A stretch of 64,000 nucleotides of DNA from positions 45,274-109,273 of the forward strand of contig JAMLJG010000008.1 in the NCBI GenBank assembly GCA_023953695.1. Reading direction: 5' to 3'. Source of the stretch: Kiritimatiellia bacterium (GTDB lineage Bacteria > Verrucomicrobiota > Kiritimatiellia > CAIVKH01). The notes under the pieces are model-generated. The model had not been told where the DNA came from. It worked only from the letters and a program-made list of their open reading frames with translations, and made no database searches. Position 1 is the stretch's first letter. Each line of letters begins with the position of its first letter. The position numbers and the translations under genes were made by a program. Positions 52,132-62,800 of this stretch are shown one piece after another.

Positions 52132-52923
52132 CTAGAGCCACCACAAAACGAGAGCCGCAATTGCGAGGCGATACCAAGCGAACGCGGAGAGGTTGTGTCG
52201 CGCGACGAAGTGGATGAAGAACTTGATCGCCCCGAGCGCGGCGAGAAACGAAACGACGAAGCCCACGAGGAACCACGGGATCGTATCCGTGGTCAGCAGC
52301 GAAGCGTTCTGCAAGAGATCATAGGCGACGGCGAGCGTCATGATCGGCACGGCGGCGAAGAAGGAGTAGCGCGTGGCCGAGGTGCGGTCGAGGCCCAGCA
52401 TCATCGCACCGAGGATGGTGGAAGCCGAGCGCGACATGCCCGGCCAGAGGGCGAGGCATTGGAAGATGCCGATGCCGAGTGCGACCTTCCATGTAAGCGC
52501 TGTAAGGTCGCGGCGCGGTTTTCCTCGTAGAACGCGCTCGACGACCAGAATCCAGATCGCTCCGACGGCGAGCCCGACGGCGACCGTGGTGGGACTGAAG
52601 AGGTGTTCTTTGATGGCGGTGTGAGAGAGCTTGCCTATGATCAGCGCGGGCAAAGTGGTGATCCCGAGGAGTACGATTCCGTGATAGCCGCTGAAGCCGT
52701 GTTGATCGGGTGTGCTAAAAAGCTCGGTGAACGTTCGGAAATAGACCGCCACAACAGCCAGGATTGCACCGAGCTGAATGAATATATCGAACACCTTTGC
52801 CGCATCGCCGGTGAAGCCGAGCAGTTCGCCGACGAGGATCAGGTGTCCCGTGGAAGAGATCGGGAGGAACTCCGTGAGTCCTTCCACAATTCCCATGATG
52901 GCGGCGACGAGATGTTCGTTCAT
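52132..52923 (-). CDS. uppP: undecaprenyl-diphosphatase
   Basis: A 263-residue BacA/UppP integral membrane phosphatase that recycles the undecaprenyl carrier of cell-wall and surface-polymer synthesis. IMGIVEGLTEFLPISSTGHLIL is the first catalytic motif and LALWPGMSRSASTILGAMML the second. About eight helices are seen. The ATG at 52923 is used since the family starts MxxxLxAxxxGIVEGLTEFLP. It is convergent with the methyltransferase gene. Confidence 0.97.
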   Translation of the reverse strand: MNEHLVAAIMGIVEGLTEFLPISSTGHLILVGELLGFTGDAAKVFDIFIQLGAILAVVAVYFRTFTELFSTPDQHGFSGYHGIVLLGITTLPALIIGKLSHTAIKEHLFSPTTVAVGLAVGAIWILVVERVLRGKPRRDLTALTWKVALGIGIFQCLALWPGMSRSASTILGAMMLGLDRTSATRYSFFAAVPIMTLAVAYDLLQNASLLTTDTIPWFLVGFVVSFLAALGAIKFFIHFVARHNLSAFAWYRLAIAALVLWWL

Positions 52924-53038
52924 GACAGGACCGGCAGCATGCAAGAAGCGGCGCGCGGATTGAAGCAAATTTCCTCGGTGCGAAGTCTGCCGCGTGAGCT
53001 TGCTTCATTCGAGCGATCAAACTAATGTTTTTCCACGC

Positions 53039-55078
53039 ATGAATGCGCCGTTTCAGTTAGCTGGGTACGAGATCCTCGAGAAGCTGGGCGAAGGCGGGAT
53101 GTCGGTCGTTTGGAAGGGCCGTCAACTTTCGCTGGATCGCCTCGTGGCGATCAAGGTTCTGTCAGCCGAATATCTGCCTGACGCCGAGGCGCGCGAGCGC
53201 TTTCAGCAGGAAGCGCGCGCAGCGGCTCGCTTGAATCATTCGGGTATCGTGCAGGTGTTCGATGCCGGAGTGTCGGATGGGCTTCCTTACATTGTGATGG
53301 AATATGTGGACGGCCGCGCGTTAGGCGATCTGCTGATCGGCGGGAATAAGCTCTTGGAGTCGGAAGCGCTTCGCATTGCGGAGGCTACCGGCCGGGCATT
53401 GGCGTATGCGTGGGAGAAGGACTGCATTATCCACTGCGACATCAAGCCAGACAACATCATGCTGGCGACCGATGGTGCGGTGAAATTGACCGATTTGGGA
53501 TTAGCCCGCTTTATTGGATTGCATCGAGGTTCAGCGCATGGAACCAGCATTGTGGGCACTCCGAACTACACCGCGCCGGAGCAGGCGCAGGGCGTGCCGG
53601 ATCTCGACTGTCGAGCGGATATCTACTCACTGGGCGCGACGCTGTATCATCTCGTGACCGGCGCCCTGCCGTTCGCGGGCAGTCCGGGCAGCAGCGCGAT
53701 GGATCGCCATGTGAACGAGTTCTTGGCCGATCCGATGGATATCGAGCCGACCGTTTCTTCGAACACTGCGTGGTTGATCGAGAAGATGATGGTGAAGAAC
53801 CGCGCGTTTCGCCCGATGTTCTGGAACACCGTGTTGGAGGATATCGCCGAAGTTCGCAGTGGGCATGCGCCGAAGCCGCCGCTGCCGGAGCCGGGTGAGA
53901 GCACGGTGTTGCGGAGCGCGTTGCGCGAGAAGCCTACCGTTCGGATTGTCGCGAAGAAGCCGAAGCAACCTAAAATAATACTGAACATGCCCACCCGGAT
54001 GGCGCCGACGCTGGCGGGCGATGGTGTCGCCGTCGAGGCGGCTGCGGACGATGCGGGAGAATATCTTCCACCGGCTCCCACTCCGCTCGGTCGCGCGCTC
54101 TATCAGTTGATTGTTTTGGCGGCCATTGCGGCGGGGGTCTACCTCATCTTTTTCGCAGGCGGCGTGAATCCTGTCGCAACGGATGTGGCCGAGACGGAAG
54201 AGGTCGGCTCGGTTAGCAAGCCGCTGAAGGCGGATATTTTTGCCGAACCGGACGAAGAAGAGGAAACGGGGGCGGCTTCCTCTGAAGAGCCAGCGAGTGA
54301 AGAGTCCGAACCCGAAGATGGACTGGTGACGTTTGGCAGCGTCGCGCCGCTCGCGCCCCCGGATAGCGGGATCGAGATCGAGGGGTTTGCAACGGTTGCG
54401 GGCGCGGATGCCGAGGTGGAGGAGGCGAGTGCGCTATCGCCCGAACAGCAGGTGGTGGAGCTTTCCAAGCTTGTGCTTGCGCCGAATTGGAATACGCGGC
54501 CGGGCGTTGCATCGCCAATTTGGACAGAGTTGGCTTCTCTACTTCGGCCCTTTGGGCGTCCGAGTACAGGGTCTTCGGGCGAAACCGTGGAGCTGCCGCT
54601 ATTTGGCCGCATCAACTATCGGATGTTTGCGGATGAGGCGGCCGCGATTCTCGGCATCACCCTGGGCGCCAAGCATCCGGTGGAGACCGCTGGGTTTCCC
54701 AACAACAGTTTCAGCTACTATTTGTCGCGCGGCTCTCTCATGGGAAGCGGGTTTGACACCGTTGCGTTGATCGTGGATGGCGCGAATCGGGTGGCTGCGC
54801 TGCAGTTGATTCGCGAATCGCCCGCGCCGCTTGCCCTTGACGCGGCGTCCTACAAAGAGGACTGGAAGATTCTCGACTTCGTGCGAGGCATCGGGACGAG
54901 TTCGCCCGTACGCCGGGTCGGCCATCGCATGCAGTCCCGCAATGAGGTTCTGCTGGTGGAGAGCGAAATCGCCACCATCAACGCAGCCGGCGAGCGCGAG
55001 GCTGAAGCGCGAACGGCGCTCTACGTGCCGCAGCCGTTGGTGAATCTGCTGTTGTTGCGACTGGAGGGAGCCCACTAA
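53039..55078 (+). CDS. membrane-anchored Ser/Thr protein kinase
   Basis: A 679-residue kinase. The N-terminal Hanks-type domain (about 8-275) has LGEGGMSVVWKG, Lys39 in VAIKVL, a catalytic loop IIHCDIKPDNIM (HCD instead of HRD), DLG instead of DFG in LTDLGLARF, and GTPNYTAPEQ. The HCD change suggests an RD-minus kinase that may not need loop phosphorylation. One membrane helix (LYQLIVLAAIAAGVYLIFFA, near 350) separates it from an acidic linker and a C-terminal extracytoplasmic domain of about 220 residues (from ALSPEQQVVEL) with no recognised family. It starts the kinase-lipoprotein-GT4 operon. Confidence 0.92.
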   Translation: MNAPFQLAGYEILEKLGEGGMSVVWKGRQLSLDRLVAIKVLSAEYLPDAEARERFQQEARAAARLNHSGIVQVFDAGVSDGLPYIVMEYVDGRALGDLLIGGNKLLESEALRIAEATGRALAYAWEKDCIIHCDIKPDNIMLATDGAVKLTDLGLARFIGLHRGSAHGTSIVGTPNYTAPEQAQGVPDLDCRADIYSLGATLYHLVTGALPFAGSPGSSAMDRHVNEFLADPMDIEPTVSSNTAWLIEKMMVKNRAFRPMFWNTVLEDIAEVRSGHAPKPPLPEPGESTVLRSALREKPTVRIVAKKPKQPKIILNMPTRMAPTLAGDGVAVEAAADDAGEYLPPAPTPLGRALYQLIVLAAIAAGVYLIFFAGGVNPVATDVAETEEVGSVSKPLKADIFAEPDEEEETGAASSEEPASEESEPEDGLVTFGSVAPLAPPDSGIEIEGFATVAGADAEVEEASALSPEQQVVELSKLVLAPNWNTRPGVASPIWTELASLLRPFGRPSTGSSGETVELPLFGRINYRMFADEAAAILGITLGAKHPVETAGFPNNSFSYYLSRGSLMGSGFDTVALIVDGANRVAALQLIRESPAPLALDAASYKEDWKILDFVRGIGTSSPVRRVGHRMQSRNEVLLVESEIATINAAGEREAEARTALYVPQPLVNLLLLRLEGAH

Positions 55079-55080
55079 AC

Positions 55081-56379
55081 ATGCGCTCGCGATTCCTCTT
55101 CATCGCTCTTGCGCTCGCATTGACCGGCTGCGAAGTTGCGCGTCGCCAGCCGCCCCCTGCTGCGCCGGTCTCGCTCTATGCCGCCGCCGTTCGCGGCGAT
55201 GTCGAGACGACGAAGAAGCTCATTGCGAGTGGCGCGAACGTCAACGAGCGCGACAAGGAAGGCTCCACGCCGCTGCATGCGGCGGCCTACCACGGATTTG
55301 CCGATATAATGAAGCTCTTGCTCGATGCTGGAGCCGAGATTGATGCGCGCGATCACTACGGATTCACACCGCTCCACGCTGCAGCGCGCGAGGGGCAATT
55401 GGCCGCCACGCGATTGCTGGTGGAGCGTGGCGCGAACATTGAGGCGCCGGAAGAATCAGGACTGAATCCCCTTGGCGTGGCCCGCCTCATGGGGCGAGCC
55501 GATGTAGTGGAGTACTTGGAATCTCTCACGGCGACGCGACCGGTCAAGGCGCCCTCAGCGCCTGCCGTAGCGGTTGCGACTTCGGAGCGTCTGCCGGATA
55601 TTCTATTGACCGGAGACACCTTTCGCGTCTGGAGCAGCCGGAGTGGCGCGAAAGTCGAAGCGGAGTTTTTGCAGAATGTTCTCGATATGGTCATGCTGCG
55701 GAAGACCGACGGAAACCTGGTGCGCATCGCCTTCCCGCAGTTGATTCCGGAAGACCAGGCGCTTGTGCGCCAGTTGAGTGGATTGGCACGCCCGATTCGC
55801 ACGCGCGCTCAAGCTGCGCGCGGAGAGAAGGATAACAGCAATTCAATCGGTCTGCGCATTGGCCGGACCAGTGGATGGACGGTGCTGGAGGGCTGTCGCC
55901 TATTAAAGAGCGGCGGGAATGATGGAGATTCGTTTCACGTCACGCATGATGGCAAGGAATACATCTTCCGTCTCTACTACGTGGACACGCCGGAGACGAG
56001 CATGACCTATCGCGATCGCGTGCGCGATCAGGCTCGGTATTTTGGAATTGATGAAGCCAAGACTATTCGCCTGGGCAAAGATGCGGCCTATTTCACCGAG
56101 CGTATTTTGTCGGGCGGTCCATTCACCGTGGTCACGAAGTGGCAGGACGCCATGGGCAATAGTCGCCTCCCGCGAAATTATGCGTTCATCGTTACTCCGC
56201 ACGGCGATCTCGACGAGTTGCTCGCTGCGGAAGGGCTCGTGCGCATCTACGGTATGAAAGTGGATGGTGGCTACGGCTCTCAAAAACAGCGCCTGCTGGT
56301 GCAGTTGGAGGCTGAAGCAAAGAAGGAGCAGTTTGGCGCGTGGGGCATTGCGCGGCAGATGCAGGCGGGGATTAATTAG
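55081..56379 (+). CDS. lipoprotein with ankyrin repeats, SHD1-like domain and thermonuclease-like domain
   Basis: A 432-residue lipoprotein (lipobox ALTGC, Cys17). Residues 31-148 hold about four ankyrin repeats (GSTPLHAAAYHGFADIMKLL and so on). Residues 175-235 resemble an SLA1-homology (SHD1) domain (FRVWSSRSGAKVEAEFLQ). Residues 275-425 resemble the staphylococcal nuclease fold: NDGDSFHVTH, then FRLYYVDTPET with Arg297, Asp302 and Glu305 aligned to the catalytic Arg-Asp-Glu, and a later Arg in NSRLPRNYAFI. A calcium-dependent nuclease outside the inner membrane is therefore likely. It starts two bases after the kinase stop. Confidence 0.85.
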   Translation: MRSRFLFIALALALTGCEVARRQPPPAAPVSLYAAAVRGDVETTKKLIASGANVNERDKEGSTPLHAAAYHGFADIMKLLLDAGAEIDARDHYGFTPLHAAAREGQLAATRLLVERGANIEAPEESGLNPLGVARLMGRADVVEYLESLTATRPVKAPSAPAVAVATSERLPDILLTGDTFRVWSSRSGAKVEAEFLQNVLDMVMLRKTDGNLVRIAFPQLIPEDQALVRQLSGLARPIRTRAQAARGEKDNSNSIGLRIGRTSGWTVLEGCRLLKSGGNDGDSFHVTHDGKEYIFRLYYVDTPETSMTYRDRVRDQARYFGIDEAKTIRLGKDAAYFTERILSGGPFTVVTKWQDAMGNSRLPRNYAFIVTPHGDLDELLAAEGLVRIYGMKVDGGYGSQKQRLLVQLEAEAKKEQFGAWGIARQMQAGIN

Positions 56380-56382
56380 TTC

Positions 56383-57552
56383 ATGAACATTCTGCTGCTC
56401 GCCCCTCAACCGTTTTATGAAGAACGCGGAACGCCCATTGCCGTGAAGTGGGTTGCGGAGACCCTCGGCGGCACAGGGCATTCGGTTGATCTGCTCACGT
56501 TTCCGTTTGGCGCGGATGTGGAGATGCCCGGCGTCCGTGTGATCCGCGCGAAGCGACCTGCCGGTGTTTCGCGCGTGCCGATCGGATTCTCGCCGCAGAA
56601 AGTGTTGTGCGATGTGCAGTTGTATCGCGCCGCGCGCCGATTGATTCGCGAGAAGAAATACGACGTTGTGCACGCCTGCGAAGAGTCGGTCTTTTTTGCG
56701 AAACCGATTGCGAAGAAGGCGGGAGCGAAACTGATTTACGACATGGACTCCTCGATGGCCGACCAGATGATGGAGAAGTGGGGCTGGCTTCGCCTGTTCC
56801 GGCTTTTTCTCGATGGCTCTGAAAAGAGCGCGATGCGATCTGCCGATCTCGTGTTGCCGGTTTGCCAGAGCTTGGCCGACAAGGTGAATCGCTTCGCGCC
56901 CGGCAAGCGATGCGTGTTGCTGCACGATATGGCGATGGAGTTTCCCGCAATTCCGCCGGAAACGGAATCGCTGCGCGAGACGCTGCATATCAACGGGCCG
57001 CTGGCGCTCTATGTGGGAAATCTGGAGCACTATCAGGGTATTGATTTGCTGCTCGACGGCTTCGCGGCGGTGAAGGCGGAAAACTTGTCGCTCGTTGTGA
57101 TCGGCGGGAAAGACGTGGATGTTGAAAAATACCGCAAGCGCGTGGCGGAACTCGAGTTGTCGGGTCGCGCGCATTTGCTTGGCGCGCGCCCGCTCAATCG
57201 GCTGAGCTATTATCTCGAACAAGCCGACATACTGGTGTCTCCGCGACTGCGCGGCGTGAACACGCCGATGAAAATCTATTCGTATCTGCTCGCCGGTCGC
57301 TCGATTGTAGCCACGAAAATTGAATCGCACACGCAAGTGCTCGATGACTCCTTTGCGAAGCTGGTGGATCCCGATCCCGCTGCGATGGGCGCAGCGCTGC
57401 GGGAGCTGGCGCAGAATGAAGACGAGCGCAACCGGCTCGGCGCGCGCGCGGCGGAAATCGCGCGCGAGCGGCATAGCCGCGATGCGTATAGCAAGGCGTT
57501 GCTCGGGGCGTATGCGCAACTCGGCGCGACGATCTCCGGGCAAGGCGCTTGA
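56383..57552 (+). CDS. family 4 glycosyltransferase
   Basis: A 389-residue GT-B enzyme of the GT4 family. The N-terminal domain begins MNILLLAPQPFYEERGTPIA, a common GT4 pattern with the acceptor-binding loop. The C-terminal nucleotide-sugar domain has LALYVGNLEHYQGIDLLLDGFA, LVVIGGK, LLGARPLNRLSYYLEQADI and SPRLRGVNTPMKIYSYLLAG, with the E-x7-E motif replaced by a variant around MKIYSYLLAGRS. It adds a sugar to a surface glycan or lipid. It starts three bases after the lipoprotein stop, so it may be cotranscribed with the kinase. Confidence 0.9.
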   Translation: MNILLLAPQPFYEERGTPIAVKWVAETLGGTGHSVDLLTFPFGADVEMPGVRVIRAKRPAGVSRVPIGFSPQKVLCDVQLYRAARRLIREKKYDVVHACEESVFFAKPIAKKAGAKLIYDMDSSMADQMMEKWGWLRLFRLFLDGSEKSAMRSADLVLPVCQSLADKVNRFAPGKRCVLLHDMAMEFPAIPPETESLRETLHINGPLALYVGNLEHYQGIDLLLDGFAAVKAENLSLVVIGGKDVDVEKYRKRVAELELSGRAHLLGARPLNRLSYYLEQADILVSPRLRGVNTPMKIYSYLLAGRSIVATKIESHTQVLDDSFAKLVDPDPAAMGAALRELAQNEDERNRLGARAAEIARERHSRDAYSKALLGAYAQLGATISGQGA

Positions 57553-57616
57553 CGAATGCGTGGCGGGGCGGTAATTTTTTCTCGTGCTTGTTCACCCGCA
57601 TACACATAGCCGATGG

Positions 57617-57874
57617 ATGAAGCTGTTCTGCTTCATGCTGGTGGTGTTTGTCTTTGCGTATGCAAGTCCCGTCGAGGCGGATTGCGATCATGCCGAGTCC
57701 GGCCCCGTTGCGTGTCTGGCTCTGTTGTGTTGTGGGCCTGTTCAAATTCTTGAGCGATCCACTTCACCTGCCGATGCGATTTTTCAAGAAGCCCGGCGCG
57801 CCCACATTGGAGAGCCAGCTCAAAGCGCGGGCATCGCGCTGGTGAATCTTCCGTTTGAACCTCCACGAAGCTGA
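57617..57874 (+). CDS. small exported Cys-containing protein upstream of czcCBA
   Basis: An 85-residue protein with a signal peptide (MKLFCFMLVVFVFAYASPVEA). The mature part begins DCDHAESGPVACLALLCC, with His/Cys residues that could bind metal. It lies 67 bases before czcC on the same strand, in the position where metal-efflux operons often have a small periplasmic protein. No family is recognised. An in-frame start at 57584 would add 11 residues. Confidence 0.55.
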   Translation: MKLFCFMLVVFVFAYASPVEADCDHAESGPVACLALLCCGPVQILERSTSPADAIFQEARRAHIGEPAQSAGIALVNLPFEPPRS

Positions 57875-57941
57875 GAAATCCGCCGCATCGCGGCGATTCC
57901 GTTCTTGTTTGTAGAACGTCACAGCAATTCGTGGAGGTATT

Positions 57942-59174
57942 GTGTTTAAACCTGTCGGTCTCGTTGTTTCATTTATTCTCGTATCGTGGTCGTGCCGCGC
58001 GCAGGCCGCGCCGGATGCGTTGAGCATTTCCGGTGTTGTGGCCCTCGCGCGGTCGGCGCATCCCCTCGTGAAAGAGCGGGAAGCGGCGCTTCGCGCGGCG
58101 CACGTCCTCAAAGAGCAGGCGGGGCGGAGGCCCGTCCCTGAACTCGATGTGGAAGTGGGGCACAAGAAGGCGGGCGATGACGGCTATGAAGTGGGGATTG
58201 CGCTCGGCTTTCCCGTTGAGCGCGCCGAAAAACGAACTGCGCGATTGGGCGTTGCGGAAAGCGATGTGCAAATCGCGCGCGCATCCTTGGCGCAAGAGCG
58301 GGGCGATGTGGAGTTGCAGGCGCGGATTGGGTGCTATGAATATCTCGCCGCGTCGGCGGATGCGGAGGCCGCGCGCGAAATTGCCGGGCGCAGTCATGCG
58401 ATGGTTGCGTTGCTCAAACAGCGGCCTGCTGCGGGGCCGGGTATTTTGCTGGAATTGCGCGTGATTGAGGCCGGTCTGATTGCGCTTGAAAAATCGGCAT
58501 TGGAAAGTGAGGCGCTGCGCGATAGCGCGCGAATCAATGTCAATGCGCTGTTGGGCCGCCCGCTAACGAACGCGCTTGTCTTGACCGACACGCTCGCGGC
58601 GCCCACGGGCGCCGTTGACTTCGCCGCGCTTGCCGAGGCGGTCGAGCGCGATCCGTCTATAGTGAAAAAAATGGCGGAAGTGCGAAGGACTGTGAGTGAG
58701 GTTGCTTTGTCGGCACAGGAGGCCCGGCCGGATTATCGCGTGGGGCCGTACTATTCCCGCGAAGACGCGGGCGATGTGGAGAGCGTTTTCGGCGTGGCAA
58801 TTTCCATTCCGCTCGCCCGTCGCGGATCGTATCGCGGCGCGATTGTGGAGCGCTACGAGGCGGCGAAAGCCGCGTGGACCGCCGAGCGCATGAATCGTCT
58901 CTCCGAAATTGCGCGGATGCAGCGGCTCTATGAGTTGGCGATTCGGCAGGCCAACGAGATTTCCGAAGCGCAGGTAGAGACGCTGCGCGATGCGGCGGCG
59001 TTGGCGGATCGGCAATATCGGATCGGTGCGATTCCCGTTTCACTGTTTCTGGAAATGCAGCGCGAGTTTTTGGCCGTGCAGCAGTTGCGACACGAAGTGC
59101 TGTTGAACGCGCTGACGAAAGAGGCGGAATTGAATCGGGTGCTTGGCGAAGTCGGATTGGAGGGCGACTCGTGA
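57942..59174 (+). CDS. czcC: CzcC-like outer membrane factor (TolC family)
   Basis: A 410-residue TolC-family protein starting at GTG 57942 with a signal peptide (LVVSFILVSWSCRAQA). It has the long-helix pattern of the OEP fold in two repeats (ISGVVALARSAHPLVKEREA and YELAIRQANEISEAQVETLRD). It forms the outer-membrane exit duct of the tripartite pump. Its stop overlaps the czcB start (ATGA-type, 59171-59174). Confidence 0.85.
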   Translation: MFKPVGLVVSFILVSWSCRAQAAPDALSISGVVALARSAHPLVKEREAALRAAHVLKEQAGRRPVPELDVEVGHKKAGDDGYEVGIALGFPVERAEKRTARLGVAESDVQIARASLAQERGDVELQARIGCYEYLAASADAEAAREIAGRSHAMVALLKQRPAAGPGILLELRVIEAGLIALEKSALESEALRDSARINVNALLGRPLTNALVLTDTLAAPTGAVDFAALAEAVERDPSIVKKMAEVRRTVSEVALSAQEARPDYRVGPYYSREDAGDVESVFGVAISIPLARRGSYRGAIVERYEAAKAAWTAERMNRLSEIARMQRLYELAIRQANEISEAQVETLRDAAALADRQYRIGAIPVSLFLEMQREFLAVQQLRHEVLLNALTKEAELNRVLGEVGLEGDS

Positions 59175-59881
59175 AACAGAAATGGATGAGCCGTTCCGCC
59201 TTGTGTGGCGCGCTGATTTGGGTGGCGTCGGGTGCAAACGCCGATGTTGCGTTCAAAGAAGGATCGGGCGTGTTGATGGATGATGAAACGCGCGTCTCGC
59301 TGGGTTTTGAACCGGTTGATGTGGAGGAGCGCAGCGCCGGGCGGGAAATTTGGATCTCGGTTCAGATTTATCGCGAAGCGTCCGAAGAGACGGCGAGCGC
59401 AGCGGAACCGGCGGGCTATGCGTATGCGACGGGCTGGATCCCCGGCGAGCAGGGTCTGATCTTCGCGCCCGATACGCGTGTGTTCTTGGAGGGCGCTCCG
59501 GGAGAAACGGGGCGCGTGTTGCGCGTGGATCGGGCCGCGGCGATGAGCGATGGTCGCGTCGAGATTCTCGTCCAGTTGTCTGACGGCGCGCGGCGCTGGC
59601 GCATCGGCGATTTCGTCCGGGTCGGCCTGAAGGCTGTCGAGCCGGGCGCGGCGCTGGCCGTTCCCGAGTCGGCTGTTTTGGATACGGCGTATGGCCCGGT
59701 TGTCTATGTCGTCAACGGCCGCGCTTATCTTCGTACGCCCGTTGAGTTGGGCGGACGCGGCGGCGGTTGGGTTTCCATTCGCGACGGGTTGTTCGACGGC
59801 GATCAGGTTGTCGCCGGGCCTGTCGAAACTCTCTATCTCATCGAGCTTCGCGCCACCAAGGGCGGCGGACACGGACACTGA
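59171..59881 (+). CDS. czcB: CzcB-like periplasmic adaptor, unusually short
   Basis: A 236-residue exported protein (signal LCGALIWVASGANA) with the beta-barrel and membrane-proximal parts of an RND adaptor: GEQGLIFAPDTRVFLEG, VRVGLKAVEPGAALAVPESAVLD, VVYVVNGRAYLRTPVELGGRG and SIRDGLFDGDQVVAGP. The lipoyl halves and helical hairpin normally present (usual length 350-500) are missing or reduced. It ends in a His-rich tail (GGGHGH) that may bind metal. It lies between czcC and czcA. Confidence 0.75.
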   Translation: MKQKWMSRSALCGALIWVASGANADVAFKEGSGVLMDDETRVSLGFEPVDVEERSAGREIWISVQIYREASEETASAAEPAGYAYATGWIPGEQGLIFAPDTRVFLEGAPGETGRVLRVDRAAAMSDGRVEILVQLSDGARRWRIGDFVRVGLKAVEPGAALAVPESAVLDTAYGPVVYVVNGRAYLRTPVELGGRGGGWVSIRDGLFDGDQVVAGPVETLYLIELRATKGGGHGH

Positions 59882-59892
59882 AGGTATTTCTC

Positions 59893-62800
59893 ATGGTCAA
59901 AGCACTCATTGAATTTTCGTTGAAGCAGCGCCCGTTCATCATTGTGGCGGCGCTGGCCTTGCTGGCGGTTGGCATCGTGTCGGCGCTTCGTCTGCCGATT
60001 GATGCCGTGCCGGACATCACCAACATTCAGGTTCAGGTGAACACGGAGGTGCCTGCGCTGGTTCCCGAGGAGATTGAACAGCTCGTTACCTTTCCACTCG
60101 AAATTGAACTCGCCGGTGTGCCCGGCATGGTGGAGATGCGCTCGCTGTCGAAGTTCGGTCTGTCACAAGTGACCCTTGTTTTTAAGGACGGCACGGATAT
60201 TTATCGCGCGCGCCAGCTCGTCAGCGAGCGCCTCTTGAATGCAGCGGGTGTATTGCCTGCCGGACTCACGCCGAAACTCGCGCCCATTTCGACGGGGCTG
60301 GGCGAGATATTCTACTACGTTGTTGAATATGCGCGCGATGCCACCAACAAGCCGGTCGGCCGCTATGAGCAGTTGATGGAGCTGACGCAAATTCAGGACT
60401 ACATTGTGAAGCCGCGCCTTCGCGCCGTGCCGGGGATTGCGGAGGTCAACACCTCCGGGGGATACGAAAAGCAAGTTGTCGTCATGCCCGATCCCGAGCG
60501 GATGTTGAGTGTCGGGATTACGTTTTCCGAGATCGCGGACGTCGTGGGGGAGAACGTCGAGAATGCGGGTGGCGGAACGGTGCAGATCGGAGGCGAGCAG
60601 ATTGCAATACGCGCGCTCGGTCGCGTGCGGAGCATCGAAGAGATTCAGGCGCTGCCGATAAAATTTCGCGCGGGCGGCGAGCCGATTCGCGTGAGCGATG
60701 TGGCGACGGTGGGGATCGGGTCGAGCGTGCGCAGCGGCGCTTCCACCTGGAACGGGGACGAGTGCGTGCTCGGGTCAACGATGATGCTCGCGGGTGAAAA
60801 CAGCCGCGTGGTCGCGCGGCGGGTTGCCGCCGCATTGGATGAGGTGCGCGGGCGGGTGCCGGACGGAGTTGAGATCATCACGGGATACGATCGCACCACG
60901 CTGGTGGATCGCACCATTGCGACGGTTGAAAAGAATCTCACCGAAGGCGCGATTCTGGTGATCGTGATCCTCTTTATGCTGCTGGGCAACTATCGAGCGG
61001 CGCTGATTGTGTCGCTGGCGATTCCGCTGTCGTTTCTGTTCGCCATCACCGGAATGCTGCAGGGGCGCGTGTCGGGCAATCTGATGAGCCTCGGCGCGGT
61101 GGATTTCGGTCTGATTATTGATGGCGCGGTTGTGATGGTGGAGAACACCGTGCGCCGCCTCGGGTTGCGCCAGCACGAGTTGGGTCGGATTTTGACGCAC
61201 CGCGAACGGCGCGACACCGTGCGCGAAGCGTGTATCGAGGTGGGCACCCCGACGTTCTTCGGCGTATTGATCATCACGATTGTCTATCTGCCGATTCTCG
61301 CCCTCACAGGTATTGAAGGAAAGATGTTCCGCCCGATGGCGCTGACGGTGATGATGGCGTTGGTCGGCGCGCTCATTCTCTCGATGACGCTGATGCCGGT
61401 GTTGTGCTCGTTCTTCCTCGGTGGAAAAATCAGCGAGAAGGACGGCTTCGTCATGGCGTTCGCCAAGCGGGTGTATGCGCCTGTGTTGCAGGCGACTCAC
61501 CGATTCCGTTGGATCGTGGTGATCGGCGCGGTGGCGGTCTTTGCGTGGTCGGTCTCGGTCTTCCAGAAATTGGGCGCGGAATTTGTTCCGCAACTGGATG
61601 AGGGATCGTTTGCGACGCACATGATTCGGACCACCAGCATCGGGTTGGATGCCTCGATTGCGATGCAGGGGGAAGCGGAGCGGATATTGCTGAACTCGTT
61701 CCCGGAGGTCGCCTATACCTTTTCACGCATCGGCACATCGGAAGTGGCGACGGACCCGATGGGCGTGAACGTGTCCGACACCTATATTTTCCTCAAGCCG
61801 CGCGAAGAGTGGCGGAAGGTGAACGGGCGGCCCATCAGCAAGGATGCGTTGGCCGATGCGATGAACAAAGAGCTGAGTGCGCGCGCGCCGGGTCAGGCGT
61901 TTCTCTTTTCGCAGCCGATTGAGATGCGCTTCAACGAGATTCTGGAGGGCACGCGCGCCGATATTTCGGTGAAGGTGTTCGGCGATGACTATGCTGTCAT
62001 TGAGCGAATCGCGAGCGAGACGCGCGAGTTGTTGGAAGGTATTCCGGGCGCTGCGGATGTTGAATTCGACGCGCTGGGGCGGTCGCCCATGTTGGAGATT
62101 TCGCCGCATCGCGATGCGATGACACACTACAACCTTCATGCCGCCGAGATCAACGGCGTGGTGGAACATGCGCTCGCGGGGAAAGAGGTGGGGTTGTTGA
62201 TTGAGGGGAACCGGCGCGCGCCAATTGTGGTCCGGTTGAGCGATGACGCGCGCAATCGCGTTGCGGTGATGAAAGAGCTTCCGTTGCGCACGGAAGATGG
62301 CGGACTGCTGCGCCTCGGGCAGGTGGCTGAATTTCAGGTGGAAGAAAAGGTCAGCACCATTGTGCGCGAATCGGCGCGCCGTCGCGCGGCGATTATGGTG
62401 AATCTGCGCGGGCGCGATGTGGAGGGGTTTGTGGAAGAGGCGCGGACGAAGGTGGAGGAATCCATTGATGTGCCGCCGGGCTATTTCATCGAATTCGGCG
62501 GCGCGTTTAAGAATTTGCAGGAAGCGCGCGCGCGGCTCGCGGTGATTGTGCCCGCTGCGCTGCTGGTGATCTTCATGTTGATCTTCTTTGCCTTCAAGAG
62601 CATCCGGCAGGCGCTGGTGGTGTACACCGGCATTCCGCTCGCGGCGACCGGGGGGATTGTCGCGCTGTGGTTGCGCGGAATGCCGTTCAGCATTTCCGCC
62701 GCTGTGGGGTTTATCGCGCTGAGCGGCGTCGCTGTGCTCAACGGCGTTGTGATGATCACGTATTTCAATCAGCTCCGCCAGTTGGGGCGGAGTGTTCAGG

